64,000 bases of DNA from Tenrec ecaudatus (Eukaryota > Chordata > Mammalia > Afrosoricida > Tenrecidae): NCBI RefSeq assembly GCF_050624435.1, contig NC_134537.1, positions 122,377,586 through 122,441,585 on the forward strand, given 5' to 3'. How positions within the stretch are numbered: the stretch's first letter is position 1; the number at the start of each line of letters is the position of its first letter. Under the pieces are notes generated by a model, which worked only from the letters and a program-made list of their open reading frames with translations, was not told the DNA's origin and did no database searches. Of the stretch, positions 49,214-62,524 are shown piece after piece. Both the position numbers and the translations under genes were made by a program.

Positions 49214-50617
49214 CGTCGCGCTGGCTCCGTCTGCGCACTAACAGCCGGGCGGGGACCCGGGGCCTGCAGGCGAGGGCGGGGCGGGGCTCTGGCCGGCCTC
49301 CCGGGCTCACGTACGCCCCTGGTGCTTTCGGGGTGCAAAGGGGAAGGGGCGGGAGCCAGGCGCGCTCACGTCTCCATCCTGGGGTCCGCGGTGCGCGCCG
49401 AGCAACCTCCCTGAAGCGCCGGCGTCCATGGGGAGCCCCAGTTGGGGGTGGGGAGGTGGGGTGGGGAACCCTCGGAATCGGTACGGAGACGGGATGGAGG
49501 GAGGTGGGGGGGGGGGAGGCTGAACGAAAGCCCCGCGGGGGTGTCACCGGGGGGGGGGAGGGAGGCCTACGTCATGCTCGCGGGCCGCTGTGTTTGGCTC
49601 AAGCTGAAAGCGAAACCCAGGAAAACAGTTTTAGGAGCCCAGCAGGCTGATTTGAGGGCCACTGAAGTCACGTTGTTTGGAGCGGGGGTGGGCGAGGTGG
49701 GTTCCATGCTTGAGGTTTGGGGGGCGGGGGGGGGGTTGGTCCAACTTCTTTCTCTGTCCACAGCCTTGGTGCGGTGAGGGGGTGGGGAGGAAGTTTGGCT
49801 AGAAACGTGCTTTAAAATGAACATAAAGTGGCATCTGGTTTGAAAGTCAGCCTTTGAGGGCTGTTTTTGTCCCCTCTGGGTATCCAAATTCCCGTTTCTT
49901 TGCACAGTCATCCCTGTTGTCATCTGCCAGGATGCGCAATTGATCTTTGACCCTGGACTTGGCATCAGTGTTATTAAGAGCATGTCTTGAGTGGCGCAAT
50001 CAATAATTACCTCATGCCCTTTGATACTTTCGAATGCTCGGTTCATTCACTGCAAACACACATCAAACAATCTAATAATCCTAATGTTAACTCAAACTAT
50101 AATATCATTTCAAGCAAATATCAGGTCTATAGGGGCAACCCACTGCATTATTCTTTGAGCATCACGGTCCCAGTAAACATTGCCTTTATCGGTGGGCTCC
50201 CCGGGTGGAGTTGGAGAGGGCAGGAGTTGATGTCGCCTTGGTTCCTAGCTCTTCGAAAAGTCAGTGTCTCTGCCCAGGTTGATATAGGCAGTTCAGCTGG
50301 CTCCTTCGTGTCATTCTGGAAATTCTGCGGTATCCATCCCCGGCTTATCGGGGTCCCCCAGACTTTGTGGGGTGGCTCTTTAGACCCTATGTTGGCTCTT
50401 GGCAGCAGCTCAACATTTAAATTGGGCCAAAAATATTATACTTCCTTTCTTTTCCAAAATGGTGTTTCTCATGTTTAGATCTTGCAAGGTAGGTAGTTCA
50501 ACAACTTAAAGTAGTTCTATAATAAATACTTTATGACCTGGAATAATCCTGGGAACACAACCAAAGAGGGATAGACACCCAGTTGCTGCATGAAAAGCAG
50601 GGGAGTCACAAGAGATC

Positions 50618-51010
50618 TGTGGTAGTGACCTACTCTGGTGTCAATTTAAGGATGAAGAGTGGAGTCTGGGCTGTCAATCTGGAGATAGCCAATGAGACTT
50701 CTGCGGGGATTGCCTTCTCCTGAGAATTCTGGGAAATCTGGCACTTCCTCACATTGCAGAAGACAAGCCAGTGACACTGGATCCAAAGACTGTCTACCAC
50801 TGGCCTGTGATCATTGCATGTGTTTCGTGAGTTGGAAGAGGACTTTATAGATTGATATCAGAAATATGGGTTAATCTCGGATTTATGGACTTGGGCTGGA
50901 CTGGGCGGGGATGTTTTCTCAATGTTCAATTGCTCTTGTAGATAAATCTCTTTCTTATACACATATGTGTGTGTATGAACTTGTTTGTCCAGTGCACCCA
51001 GACTAACACA
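50618..51010 (+). mobile_element. ERVL-like solo LTR
   Basis: 393 bp, TGTGGTAGTGACC to CAGACTAACACA. The flanks AGATC and AGAGC suggest a decayed 5-bp duplication. Same family as 32826-33309. Confidence 0.75.
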
Positions 51011-51223
51011 AGAGCTAAATTCGGTTGTTGTGATGTAGATATCTTTAAAATTCTGGGGAGAAGGAAGGGCTTGAGTCTTGAAAAGGGGTCAGAAGGGATC
51101 CCTTGGAAGGAACAGTTGACTGGAGATAGTGGGTAAGGCATGTCCCAAAGGGGAGCAAAGCAACCCCCTTAGCAAAGGACAGGGCATTGAAGAACCAGCT
51201 GCCATGACCTGGAGTCCACCCCG

Positions 51224-51405
51224 AGTCACAGGCATCCCGTAGGGTGGTAGAGACCTGCCCTCTGGGGTTTCAGAGACTGCCAGTCTTCATGAGAATGAAC
51301 AGCCTTATCTTTTTCGTACCCAGTGGCTGGGGAGTGGGGCTGGGGTTTGAACCTCTGACCTTGCAGTTAGCAGCCCCATGCTTAGCTCACTGTGCCTTGG
51401 GGGTC
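51224..51405 (-). repeat. AfroSINE, minus strand
   Basis: Plus-strand reading shows the reversed tail and then GGTTTGAACCTCTGACCTTGCAGTTAGCAGCCCC, the reversed B-box and A-box. Confidence 0.8.
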
Positions 51406-53319
51406 CTTGGAGTGTGAGAATGATGCCTTAAATCTGCCCAAAGGCGAGGTGCCCTGAGCCAGTTTCTGTTTCCTCCCGGTGGAAGTGGCCAATCCTGAAT
51501 GGCTCCCATATCTACACTTACTTACTACGCAGTACCTAGGCTAGGTAGGCTCTTAACAGTGTGCCCCTAAGCACCGGCAGGAGAAAAGACCCACCCCTTC
51601 GATCTGATCCCTTTTGAGGCTTTATGGGCCGGTCTGCTCAAATAGGGTTGACCCAAGTTGGAATTCATTGACACCACACAGCCACACAGCTGTGCCCCCA
51701 GTGCGCTGGAAGATGACACACACGAGAATGCTTTGGATTCCTGGTTTGCTCAACTGGATTAACTTGCCACTTTTTATCTAGATGAGCCCCCAAGTTGGAC
51801 GGCGCTCCCAATAGGACCAGGAAAGGGCAGCTTCCTCAAAGTCGAGTTGACATGAATGACCCAAAATAAAGTTTTCAAGAGCTTCATTTCATGACGTGGC
51901 AGGACTCAAAATGGCTGCAAATACCCACTGGTCATCAGAATGTGGAATATACAAAGAGCTAGTCTATGAAAATGGAAAGTCATCAACATGAAAAGAAAAA
52001 AATGAAAGTCTGTATCACAGGTTCCCGACACAGACTTATTGGTAAAGTAGAAAGGCGGGGGCGGGGGGGGGGGCGCTTGATGAGAGGGACTGACATCTGG
52101 CTACAGCAATGGGCTCTCACGTAAGCGCAATTGAGAGCACGACGCAGGACCGGGTGCTGTTTTCCTTTCGTTGTACACAGGGTCACGATGACTCGGGGCC
52201 ACCTTGACAGCATTGAACACCAGCTCCTTTTCAGAAAAAAAAAAAAGACTCAGTGTCCCCCCCCCCCCGGAGGATGCTTATAGCCCGTAACCCAGGGGAA
52301 CGTGCAGGTTTTAGCTTTTGCATACCCCCCTCGCCCTACCATTCCAGTGCCCCATAAGAGGTGCAACTACCCATCTCAGGAAACACATCCTATGTATTTG
52401 TGAGCTGAATCAGACTGCTGCTGACCGTTTTGAGTGGAGAGGAATGGTCCAGTAGTCATCATGGGAAACAAAACACACACACATTTCAAAAATTTTCATC
52501 ATCAAAAAGGACATTTTCATGCTGAACACACTGCCAAACAGCTTCAAATATAAACCTAACAGCATACAGGGGAACAAGCCAGGCATCTGTAAATACACTC
52601 TAGGAGCTTCTAGAATGCTGGACAAGTCACATGCAGCATGGGTAAGATGGCAGTTTCAACTCCTTGCCACACTGCCTCCTCATCAAACCTCTTTCCTTTT
52701 AAAGCCATTTTTTGCAAAGGGAAACGTGTTTTATGAACGGCCAAGCCCGTGATGCCACATGACATCAGCTCTCCTGGTCTTCTTCTAAAAGAGGCTCATC
52801 CGATCTGGGCCCTGATGGCTTGACTTTTCTTGATTAACATTATATTTTCTAGGTCCAGCCACATATGTTATAACATGTTTTGAACACATTACAGGATTTT
52901 TCGGTTGATAGTATTCTATTGCATATACGTTCCTTTCGCGTAAGCATTCATCGGCTGGGCATTTCTGTTTCTTCCATTTTGCTTGTTTGTTTTTGCCATT
53001 GTGACTGAAGCGGCCATGAACATAGGGAGGGCATGTCTTTTGGTGTGATTTCTTTCAGCCTCTGGGGTATGTGCTTGAGCGAGATTGCTGCCTCAGTAGT
53101 GGTTCTATATTTAGTTTAGTTTTAGTATTATTATTATTATTGCTATTCTGTTTTCCACAGTGCTTGTATCTTTTCACAGTCCCAGTAGCAATAGATAACA
53201 ATTAATATCTCTCCACATTCTTGCCAAGAGTTATTGCTTAAAAAAATCAGTACCATTTTAACTGGAGTGAGGTAATAGCTCATAGTTTGGAGGTACATCT
53301 CTCTAATGACCAGTGAAGG

Positions 53320-53498
53320 GCTCTGGCTGTGCTGTGGTCTGAGTTGGGTACTACAAGGTCAGTTGTCAAAGCCACCACTACTGCAGTGAGGAAAAAACTG
53401 CACTTTCTACTTCAGAAACACCGCCTTAGAAACCCACAGGGAATCACTATGAGTCAGCACCAACTCAAAGGCAGGGAGTATGGACTGGCTTTTTTGTA
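53320..53498 (+). repeat. AfroSINE in L1
   Basis: GGGCTCTGGCTGTGCTGTGG head and CACTATGAGTCAGCACCAACTC tail. Confidence 0.75.
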
Positions 53499-53504
53499 GG
53501 GGCA

Positions 53505-53655
53505 AATTAAAGTGATCCACATGGTTGGCAGTTCAAAACCACCAGCAGCACAGTGAGAAAAAAACACTAGGCTTTCTATTTCAGTAAACAGTCTTATAAG
53601 CACACAGGGATTTGCTGAATCAGCACTGACTCAATGGCAGTGAGTTTGGTTTGGG
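53505..53655 (+). repeat. AfroSINE in L1, partial
   Basis: GGTTGGCAGTTCAAAACCACCAGCAG and GACTCAATGGCAGTGAGTTTGG; the head is missing. Confidence 0.7.
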
Positions 53656-54161
53656 GTTGGAATGAAAGTGAGCATCTTCCTATGAGTTTGTTGTCTTCTC
53701 AGATGTACCCTTTGGTGAATGTTCTGTTCATGTCCTTTGACCGTTTCATAACCGGGCCATTTGTCCTTTTGGTGTTGACACAAAACAACAGCACCACAAT
53801 TTTCCTACCACTAAAAAAGCAAACTCACTTCCATCAAGTGTATTCTGACTTATCTCCCTTCCTTCTGTCTACTTTAAAGATTAAACTTTTATTAGATATA
53901 TTGTTTCTAAATATTTTTCCTCCAGATTGTTTTTACTCCTCTTAGAAAAAGCATTAGATGAGCCCATTTGTAATTTTTATGACACTCAATTGATCTGTTT
54001 TGTCTTGTGCTGTGTGTTTGTTGTGATGTTTATTAATTTGCTAAAGCAACGACACCACATCTGGAACAGCAGCTGCAATTGGGGTACCCACTTAGCTAAC
54101 TTTATGATAATCCACTGTCATTCAATCAGATCAAGCTGATTTTTGCACAGGCAAAATGCTG

Positions 54162-54440
54162 TTGTTGTTGTTAGGGGCCAGCAAGTTGGTTCAGACCCAC
54201 AGCAACCCTGGTGCACGACAGAAAGAAATAGCCCCGGATCCCGCACCGTTGTTCCTGTGCTCCAGCCCATTGTTTGCAGCCATGGTGTCAACACGTCCCC
54301 TTGAGGATTTTCCTCTCTTTTGCTGCCCCTCTACTTTACCAAACGTAATGTCTTTCTCCAGGGAATGACCTCTCCAGTGGAAAATGTGTCGAAAAAGTCT
54401 TACCATCCTTCCCTCGAAGAAGCGCTCTGACCAAACTTCT
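54162..54440 (+). repeat. Afrotherian SINE, long form
   Basis: GTTGTTGTTGTTAGGGGCCAGCAAGTTGG, CAGCCCATTGTTTGCAGCCATGG and GTCTTTCTCCAGGGAATGACC are all in order. Best copy in the window. Confidence 0.8.
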
Positions 54441-55919
54441 TCCAAGACAGATGTTTGTCCTTTCAGCAATCCACGATACTTTCAACATTCATCTCCAGCC
54501 CTCCATCTCAAACGCATCAGGACATAGGCGAGTTGGATGGAAAAGTGGTGGAAATCGCCACCCCTGCTCCTTCAAGTCCTTGATGGTGACACTGATCCCT
54601 GTAATTCCTCCAGAATTTGCAATTGCTTTGGGTTTATCATTTTCCTAGGCAGGGCAGTTCTATTGGCTTCCACTTCGATTTTCCTACCATTAAAAAAAGA
54701 AAACTCACTCCCATCAGGTGTATTCTGAAGTATCCCTGCCATCCATACAATCCCACTCTGACTGATGGGCCTTCAAAACATTTTGGGTCTCATGGGATTA
54801 ACGTCAATTCAGAGCCGGTGTCCAATCATTCCCTGCCCCGCCCCCTGCCCCAATCTTATTGTTTCCTTTACCCCAATGAGCACTAACTTTGTGAAAGGTG
54901 GGAAGTCCCGGAGACAGACTAACAGTATACATCTCTGGTGGTCCTTCTTCAAAAGGACCCAGCCATTCAAGGAGTCGTGAGTCTGTAAACTGGCTCAAGT
55001 TGGGGTCCTGACTGTCCTGGCAATTCAAGTTGCGATGCTGTTCACATGAGCTTTAGCCTTTCAGCTTGCGCAGGTCAAGTAAATAATTAGTAGGCTTCCT
55101 GTCTGTCTAACTCCTAGGAACAATCAAGGCCATAGTTCCTTGGAGTCAGGCTATTCTGATCGCTACTTTGACTGCTGTCCATTACAGTAGCCACACCCAC
55201 TCTGTCAATGAGTGCTCCTACTTGGCTCCTACCCTCTCACACCCCTCCCCTCCCTCTTCCTTTTCAGGGCCAAGAGTCAACCCTATTGCAATCAGGTGTG
55301 CTAATAATTCATTTAGGGAAGTGTGATCATTCAGGATTATATTGATTAGACACTCCTGGCTGCCGTTGGGGGTGCGCATCGGCGTGGGGTGGGAATTAAA
55401 CTTGCCAATCAAATGGTGGCTCAATGATGGCTCCTGGGGTTGTGGCCTTTTGTATGAGAGCAAGACTGAACAGAGATTATTTCTCTTGGCCTTTTTTGCC
55501 TTCCTGCTTGCTGGGACTCTGTGCCCGGCCCAGCTGCCATGATTCCACCCACCTTGGATACCCACAACGGCACTCCCTGAGAAGTCAAATATACTAGTAA
55601 TCATGAAGGGCACACAAGACTCAGTGATTTTTTATTCTTTTATATCTAAGGTCATCATGAGGTAGAGTGGCCTTGAGGACAACTAACAATCTGGTTTCAT
55701 CCTAGTATGTCGTCGTCTGGAAACTCCACTGCAACTTGTTCCCCATCAAAGCAGCCTACCAGCCCATGGATCTCCCACACGGAAGGAGAGAATCCTACCA
55801 CGGACCCACCACGAAAGAGGCATTTAGTAGGTCTTTCCAACATGTCCCCAAACACCCCCAAACGTTCTTCCCTGTTCCTGTAAAGTATAACAACATCCTT
55901 CCAAAGATTTGGGGTCAAA

Positions 55920-56300
55920 AGTCATTCTTGACTTTTATTCACATTCCATGTCTAATCCAAGAGCAAATCCTGTTGGCTCTGATTTCAAAACACATGCCAA
56001 ATCTTTTGGTTCCTTCTCATCTGCACCACCACCATTCGATGAGCATCATGGCAAGCTCTTGTTGGTAATGTCACTTCCAAACTCTCCAGTGGCTTCCTAT
56101 CTCAGATCACTTACGCTTTCCCACAATCCCTTGGATCCTGCTACCTTGATGATCTCGTCTCCTATTAGTCATCGCCTTGCTCTTTCCCCACCACGTCCCT
56201 GGGCATGTCTGTGCTTTCGCACACCTTCCAGGTATGTGCCTGTTGTGGACCTGTGTACTTCTTCCTTTGTCTACAGTGGGTGTTTCTCAGATATCTACAT
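55920..56300 (+). mobile_element. L2 LINE 3' fragment
   Basis: Order of blocks fits L2: AAACTCTCCAGTGGCTTCCTATC, CCTTGATGATCTCGTCTCC, TGTGCTTTCGCACACC. Confidence 0.6.
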
Positions 56301-57583
56301 GGCTTAAATTCATTTTTTGGGGGGAGTCTTTACTCAAGTTAGGAATAAATGAATTAATAATCTATGTTTTAGACAGTACAAACTAGAGAGAGTCATTTGT
56401 GAAAATGATATAAAAATTAGTAATCAAAGGAAGTTTCTACACACGGAATTAACTTTTGAAAACTACTTCAGTATTTTAAACTTTTATTGAAAATAAAAAC
56501 TTTAAACCTGAACAATGATCTGTAGTCATAAAAAACACTTACAATAAAAAATATAATACCCAATTGACTCAGAATATTATAAAATGAATCCTGTAATTGT
56601 ATAGAATTCCCCTTCTAATTCAAATGAACATTTACATTGATGTCTCTTTTATATTAAACTTACTTACAACACCTAGTAGTTTGGTATAGACTTTACATTT
56701 TATTAGCTAGATTAATTTTAAGTTCATTTGTTCCTATTTTGTATAAGACAACAAAAAACTTAATTAGTTTAGTTACTAACTTGAATTTAAAAACTGATGT
56801 AAAAAATAATTTGTTATTTTTCTGTTTTTTAAGAGAAAATCCTCAGGTCAGAGTTGAAGTAGATTATTATAAAAACACTGCCTTCATTTGTACCTAATCA
56901 GTTTCAAAGCACCACCTGAACCTAAATTTCATTATCATCTGTAATACAGGTGTTCAAATGTTCCATGAGGAAGTCATCTTTAAAGTCAGTGGCACAGTCA
57001 AGACCTCATGTATTCCATAAACTGGTACTTTCTTTCCCAATCAAAGATCATTAGGATGTATGATTTTAAGTCATGGTATTTGCTTCTGCCTTTTAAAGAA
57101 TGATTTTACAATATTTATAATGATAGGTTTTTATTTGTAAAACTCTCAGGTCAAGCCATGTAAGGCCACCATACCAAGGACTCAGTAGTCCTGGAAGGAA
57201 CCCTGACTGCTCTTGGATGCCCTAAGTTCAGATTAGTTTAGGCTGCATGCCAGTCGTGTTCCCAACAGGCTCGAACACGAACAATGGTGAGGACAGCACA
57301 GCCCGGGTGGTGTTTCCTTGTGTGAGGGGGAACCCTCTCGATGGCTCTTAATGACAACAGCTGAGCAGGGGAGGAACTAAATAGGCCACATAAAGCGATA
57401 TCAACATCCTAAGCAGCTCTTAAAAGTACAGGAAGGGCAAAAAAGGGTGCATTTTGTACAAAGTCTGGACCCAAAAGCACTAACCAATGATGCAATGGGA
57501 GCAGGGGTTCCAATCCAGCTTGCTCACATGGCCAAGTTTGATGGCTGCCAAATTATGGGGAAATGTGTCTTTAAAAGTTTTCA

Positions 57584-58232
57584 AAAACAAAAATTCATTG
57601 GTGAGAATGGAGGAGGCGTGGAGCGGAGACCCAAAGTCCATAAATGGACAATGGAACCTCCCCCCACGGAGGGGTCGCAGGGAGGGGTAAGTCGATCAGG
57701 GTGCAGTAGAGCATTAATGGGTGACTCTGTTCCCTGGAGGCCTCCCTCCCCCTCAGCTATCATGACCTCAGTGCCGTCTCCCAATCTAGACTAGATGGGA
57801 GCATGTACATAGGTGTAGCCAAGAGATAAAACTCACAGCACATGGAACTCAGGAAAAGGAATGGGAAAAGAGATACCAAAAGGGTATGGGAAGGCGGGGG
57901 AGAAGTGAGGAGGGAGGGGGCACCGATCGCAATGAATAGCACATAACCACACCCCCCCAGTCAGGGGGGAGAACAGCAGAGACCAGAGGGGAAAGGAGAC
58001 AGCAGTCAGAGTGAGATTTGAAAGTAATCTACAATCTATCAGGGGGTCATGAGGGTTGCGGGACGTGGAGGGTAAGGAGGGAGGGAAAAAAGGAGGAGCT
58101 GATCCCAAGGGTTCAATGGAAAGTAAATGTCTAGAAAAGAAAAGTGGAATATATATATGAAGATGTTGGATACAATTGATGTACGGTTTGTAACAAGTGT
58201 TGTAAGATCCCCCAATAAAATGAGGAAAAAGG
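57584..58232 (+). mobile_element. Composite retroposon, copy 8 (diverged)
   Basis: It begins near the body start (GGCGTGGAGCGGAGACCCAAAGTCC) and ends CCCCCAATAAAATGAGG. It is more diverged than copies 1-4, so the family has been active over a long period. Clear direct repeats are not visible. Confidence 0.7.
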
Positions 58233-59049
58233 GAATAGGCAAAGATTTATAGAAATCATCTTCCCCACGTTTTATACTTCTTAATTTTCATCTAGTTTAT
58301 TTACTTAAGAAACCAGCTTAGTTGCTCCTATTTGAATCAGTCTCCTCTGAAAATTTAATTGTATCAAGAGGACACTTTGTACTGTTTAAACTCATGGTCA
58401 ATTGATAAACATGTGTCTTTTTTATATGTACATTGGATTATCCCAAAAGACAGAGAGATAAATTGGTTTATAGAGGGGGAGAAATATTTTTAAAAGTTGG
58501 AAGAGTCTGATTATGTGAAAGCCCTTAAATATTGATATGTTAATAATTTATTTCATTAGTGCTTACTAAATTTATATGGATAATATCTGTGCTTTGAAAT
58601 CACTAAAATCTCAAAAAATCATTTGAATATATAAGTAAAAATTGTTTTCAGAATAAAATGAGTAATATTTAAAATAAAATTTGAAAAAAAAGTTTTCATT
58701 GTGACTGCTTAGAAATACTTTTTGAATTCCTTTGTCTATAGTGTGCAGGTACTAATACACTAGAAACATTCCCTATGGCGAGGTGGCTGTGGCCAAGTGA
58801 GAGGTAGAACATAGTGACAACTCTCATCCCTACTTTCTAAAATATCCCACTAATATAGAAATTATAGGAGAGAAAGTAAAGGGAAAATTACCCATCAGAA
58901 ATAAGATGCTAGTCTTATTTTTGTTTTGTCCATCTGTGGTGAACAACACAAATTTCAGTCCCAATGCACTGATGAATTTCCACATCCCAGGGATCCCTGT
59001 TCTTGCAGCCAGAGGTAAGACTGAAAACAGTCTGTTATTCATTTATATA

Positions 59050-59232
59050 AGGAGCTTTGGTGGCAATGTGGGATAAGTGTTGGGCTGCTAACCACAAGGT
59101 CTGAGGTTTAAACCCATCAGCCGCTGTTTGGGAGAAAGATGAGGTTCTCTGGTTCCATAAAGATTTACAGTCTCAGAAATCCCAGAGAGGGTCATGTGAT
59201 TTGGAATAAACTCGATAGCAGTGAGTTTGATT
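59050..59232 (+). repeat. AfroSINE
   Basis: AGGAGCTTTGGTGGCAATGTGG, then TTGGGCTGCTAACCACAAGGTC; the tail ends AATAAACTCGATAGCAG. Confidence 0.9.
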
Positions 59233-60998
59233 TGATTTTATATTTAGAGGGTAAATGTGTTTATGTTTCTTTTGGATTAATAAAAATTGACTGGATGTCT
59301 AAAATACATTATTTTAGCTTTATTTAGTTAAAGGATTTAAATCACTATGAAGAAAATAGCAGAGTAAAGAAAAACGGCCTTGCTTCTGACTGATAATTTC
59401 CCCACCACATTCTCTACTCCATTTTCTACTTTATAACAGATAAAAATACACCCTATAAAATAATAGTAGTATGGCAGGGCACAAGGATGGTGAGGGGAGA
59501 GAGCTGCTAGTCTCGATGGAGGGGATGGGGACAGCGTCATTGCAAAGGACAGACCTATCAGACGGTGATGAAAGCAGGAGGAGCTGCCGCAAAGCCAGTC
59601 AGCCACATGTAGTGCGTTTTACTTCAGAGGCTTGGATTCAGCTCAAATATCAAAACAATTGGGATCATTTATATGGACTGCTGAATTTGAAAATGAAAAC
59701 CAGTAAGGGAAAAAATCAAAAGTTTGGAGAATTAGCCATCGACATCCTTTAAAGGGACTTATGACTTTTAAAACAAAGGTAATGTCAATCAATAAAATGA
59801 TTAGATTTGAACCATCAAAAACCTTATCCAAACTGGCATAGTGGATCAACATTTAGAACTTTTTTTTAAGAAAAAGGATATAATATCAATTAGGGACTAG
59901 GGTTTCGACAGAGTTATTAATAGAAAGAAATAGCAAATTTATTGACATAGAAAGTCACAAAAATGAGTTATTCTTGGGTAATATTATTTAGTGTCTGAAA
60001 ACACACACATAGAGGCTATCTGTGTGTGCCTAACTGGCAAAAGAATGGGTTACAAACACACACAGTCCCCTTTAGATGTGCCCAGTAGAGAGCTGATGGG
60101 TTGACTTGCCCTCTCCTTGCAATGCAAAGCCAACGCCTCTACAGTTCCAAATGACACTGTTTATTTATTTGCATTTCTCTCAGGTAGATTTCATCTGGAT
60201 CCCAGACTACCAGACAAACAGACACCGGATAATACTTGTCTTCCATTTGTCGAGTGACAAACCGCGTGCTCTGCTTTGAGTAGGCCAATCGACGTGGCAG
60301 TTCAGAGTCCCAATGAAGTAATGTCAAGAAGCCACTTGGAATCTCTTTCTTGAAGTCAGTGTTGTCCTCTGGAATGATTTAGACGGGTATTGTGAACCTA
60401 AAGCACCAAACGACAATGCTTACTAAAAGCGTGCAAATGCGACTTCTCAAAAGGTATATACCTTCCATGTAGATGGTACATTGAAGTCATTGAGAGAGAA
60501 ATGTCCATCAATTTTAATGTTTTTAAACAAAGAAATAATCATATGCAAACAGTGCCATTAAGGGTCCAGAGAAGTACAAGGAGTGCCCCATCCCAAAGCC
60601 TCAGTGCTGAAGGTTGGAGTCCAATTTGCAAGGTTATATCGTTTACCGCAAAGTCCTGGGACAGGGAAGAGGGGACCTGTGCTAGCTCTGCTCTATCACA
60701 GCAGGAGGGTCAGTGATGTTCCCTAGTGTCTGGAAGGCCCTCTCCGAACCTTGACTCTTTTTCAGCCACAGAACAACTGTCGACAGTGCAGTAGCTCCTA
60801 CTGCTTTTGACTTATAACCAAAGGTAGGTAAGAAGACGTATAGCCAGTTAATTGTCAGAGAAAAAGAAAAGAAATCTTTAGAATTCCTTCTAAAGAAATC
60901 TCTGTGTTTTTTGTGTGTCTGTGGTGGTCACTTTGAGAGAATGAAAACAAACCAAAAAAAGAGCTCTGACCATGAAAAGCAATGGCTGTTACCAAGTA

Positions 60999-61113
60999 CA
61001 GTATATATTCGAATATAAGCCGACCCGAATATCAGTCAAGGTACCTAATTTTACCACAAAAATTGCATTAAAAATGTGCCGGAAAACTTGACTTTATACA
61101 TGAGTATATATGG
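60999..61113 (+). mobile_element. Pogo-derived MITE B
   Basis: 115 bp with TA on both sides (60997-60998, 61114-61115). Ends CAGTATATATTCGAATATAAGCCG and GACTTTATACATGAGTATATATGG. The block GGTACCTAATTTTACC matches the inner 3' end of the element at 41032-43186 in inverted form. Confidence 0.85.
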
Positions 61114-61549
61114 TAATTAATTGACTAGAATCCAAGACCCAATGAAAGTAGTATTGTGTTCCTCTCAAGAAATACTCAGTCTGGTAGAAGAGACTGAACA
61201 GGGTCATGAGAGTAATATTCGGTGAAAAATGAAGATAGCAGATTTAACTAGTATACTTCCTCTCTAAACCTTGACATCTGCAAGCCCAGCAATCTCGTAC
61301 TCTGGCGTGAATAGTGGATTCTTCAACACTTCTCAGCCTCCCTTCCAGTAGCGTCATCTACTGCCCTTTCACAAAGCCATATTTGTCAGTCTTCAGCGCC
61401 GGTGTTGTCCAGATCCTACAGGGTTCCATCTGGACTCCAAAGTCCACGCCTCTTTCAGGGAGCCTCTCTACCCACTAGGCCACCTGAATCTTAAGTTGGG
61501 TGGTCCCGCTAACCCACTCATTCCCCTCACCCTTTTCAATCTTCTGTAC

Positions 61550-61660
61550 CAGACTGAATGTCCCTTGAAGCAAAGGCCACACCCATTTTAATTCTTGGAT
61601 GTCAGCATTGAGCACAGGCTTTTGTACAGAGTAAGCCCCAGATACATAAAACAAAAACCA
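61550..61660 (+). repeat. L2/MIR-type 3' end
   Basis: TTCTTGGATGTCAGCATTGAGCACAGG and CAGAGTAAGCCCCAGATACATAAA resemble the L2 tail. Confidence 0.5.
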
Positions 61661-62086
61661 AACTCACTAGCATTGAGTCAATTCGGATTCATGGTGACCC
61701 TATACATAGTGAATATAAAGGGGCATGGCTGCTTTATCCCCACCCCTCAGTCCACAATTATGGTAATCACCAGGTAATGTAGGCTAATTTTTAGAGAAAG
61801 AACAGTTGTCTGTCACCGACATGATAACTAACACTGTGAGAAAACATATAAGAGAAAGAAAATTAGATGGCATAAGAGTTCAGAGGCATTAGCCTACGGA
61901 GAAATCTTAAAGGGCTAAAAAATGCCAGATACCATCACAGTATAGAACAGGAAGCAAAGTGATGTAAAAAGCGATAACCCCAAATTATCAAAATGTTTAA
62001 ATTCTACTAGTTATTCTTGGATTATATTAGAATTTCTTATCTTAACATTTAACATCCTTTAAATTTCCAGTAGTCTTCACAAGTTT

Positions 62087-62280
62087 TGAGTAATGTATGC
62101 TTGGCGCTGCCTGGGTGGAATAAATGGGTAAGTACATGGCTGTTCGCTGAAAGGTTGCTGGTTCGAGCCTACCCAGATGCTTTTGAAAAGTCACAGCCAT
62201 TAAAAACCCTCTGGATCAATTTTGAGTACACATGGGGTTACTGCGGGTCATACCCTCTAAAACCAACCAAATTCAAAGGC
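62087..62280 (+). repeat. AfroSINE
   Basis: GTTGCTGGTTCGAGCCTACCC B-box and TGGGGTTACTGCGGGTCATACC tail; head partly lost. Confidence 0.7.
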
Positions 62281-62284
62281 ATTG

Positions 62285-62470
62285 ATTCAAATAGACAACT
62301 CATAGGAACACTACAGAGTAGAGTAGAACTGCTCTTGTGCATTTCCAAGACTGTACATCTTTATGGAAGTAGAAAGCCTCATCTTTCTCCCATGAAGCAG
62401 TTGGTGGTTCTGAACTACTGACCTGCGGTTAACAGCCCAATGCATAACCTACTATGCCTACCAGGGCCCC
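62285..62470 (-). repeat. AfroSINE, minus strand
   Basis: The plus strand shows the reversed tail GAGTAGAACTGCTC and the reversed head ATGCCTACCAGGGCCCC. It stands tail-to-tail with the preceding copy. Confidence 0.85.
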
Positions 62471-62524
62471 TTGGGTCAAGACCTACTCAGTAGCAACTAA
62501 CAGCAGCAACAATGCACCTGGGAT

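Larger units (their letters stand above)
52800..53960 (-). mobile_element. L1 3' region, antisense, split by two SINEs
   Basis: 52800-53310 and 53660-53960 read as antisense L1: TATAACATGTTTTGAACACATTACAGG, TTTGCCATTGTGACTGAAGCGGCCATGAAC, then AAGATTAAACTTTTATTAGATATATTG. Confidence 0.7.

Noticed and set aside
55218-55613. 131-codon minus-strand ORF and the 73-codon one at 55697-55918
   Set aside because: No recognisable domain, no splice-site support and no family match. I could not link them to FAM149A.
60139-60327. 62-codon minus-strand ORF considered as a FAM149A exon
   Set aside because: No splice borders at sensible places and no sequence I can match to that gene.
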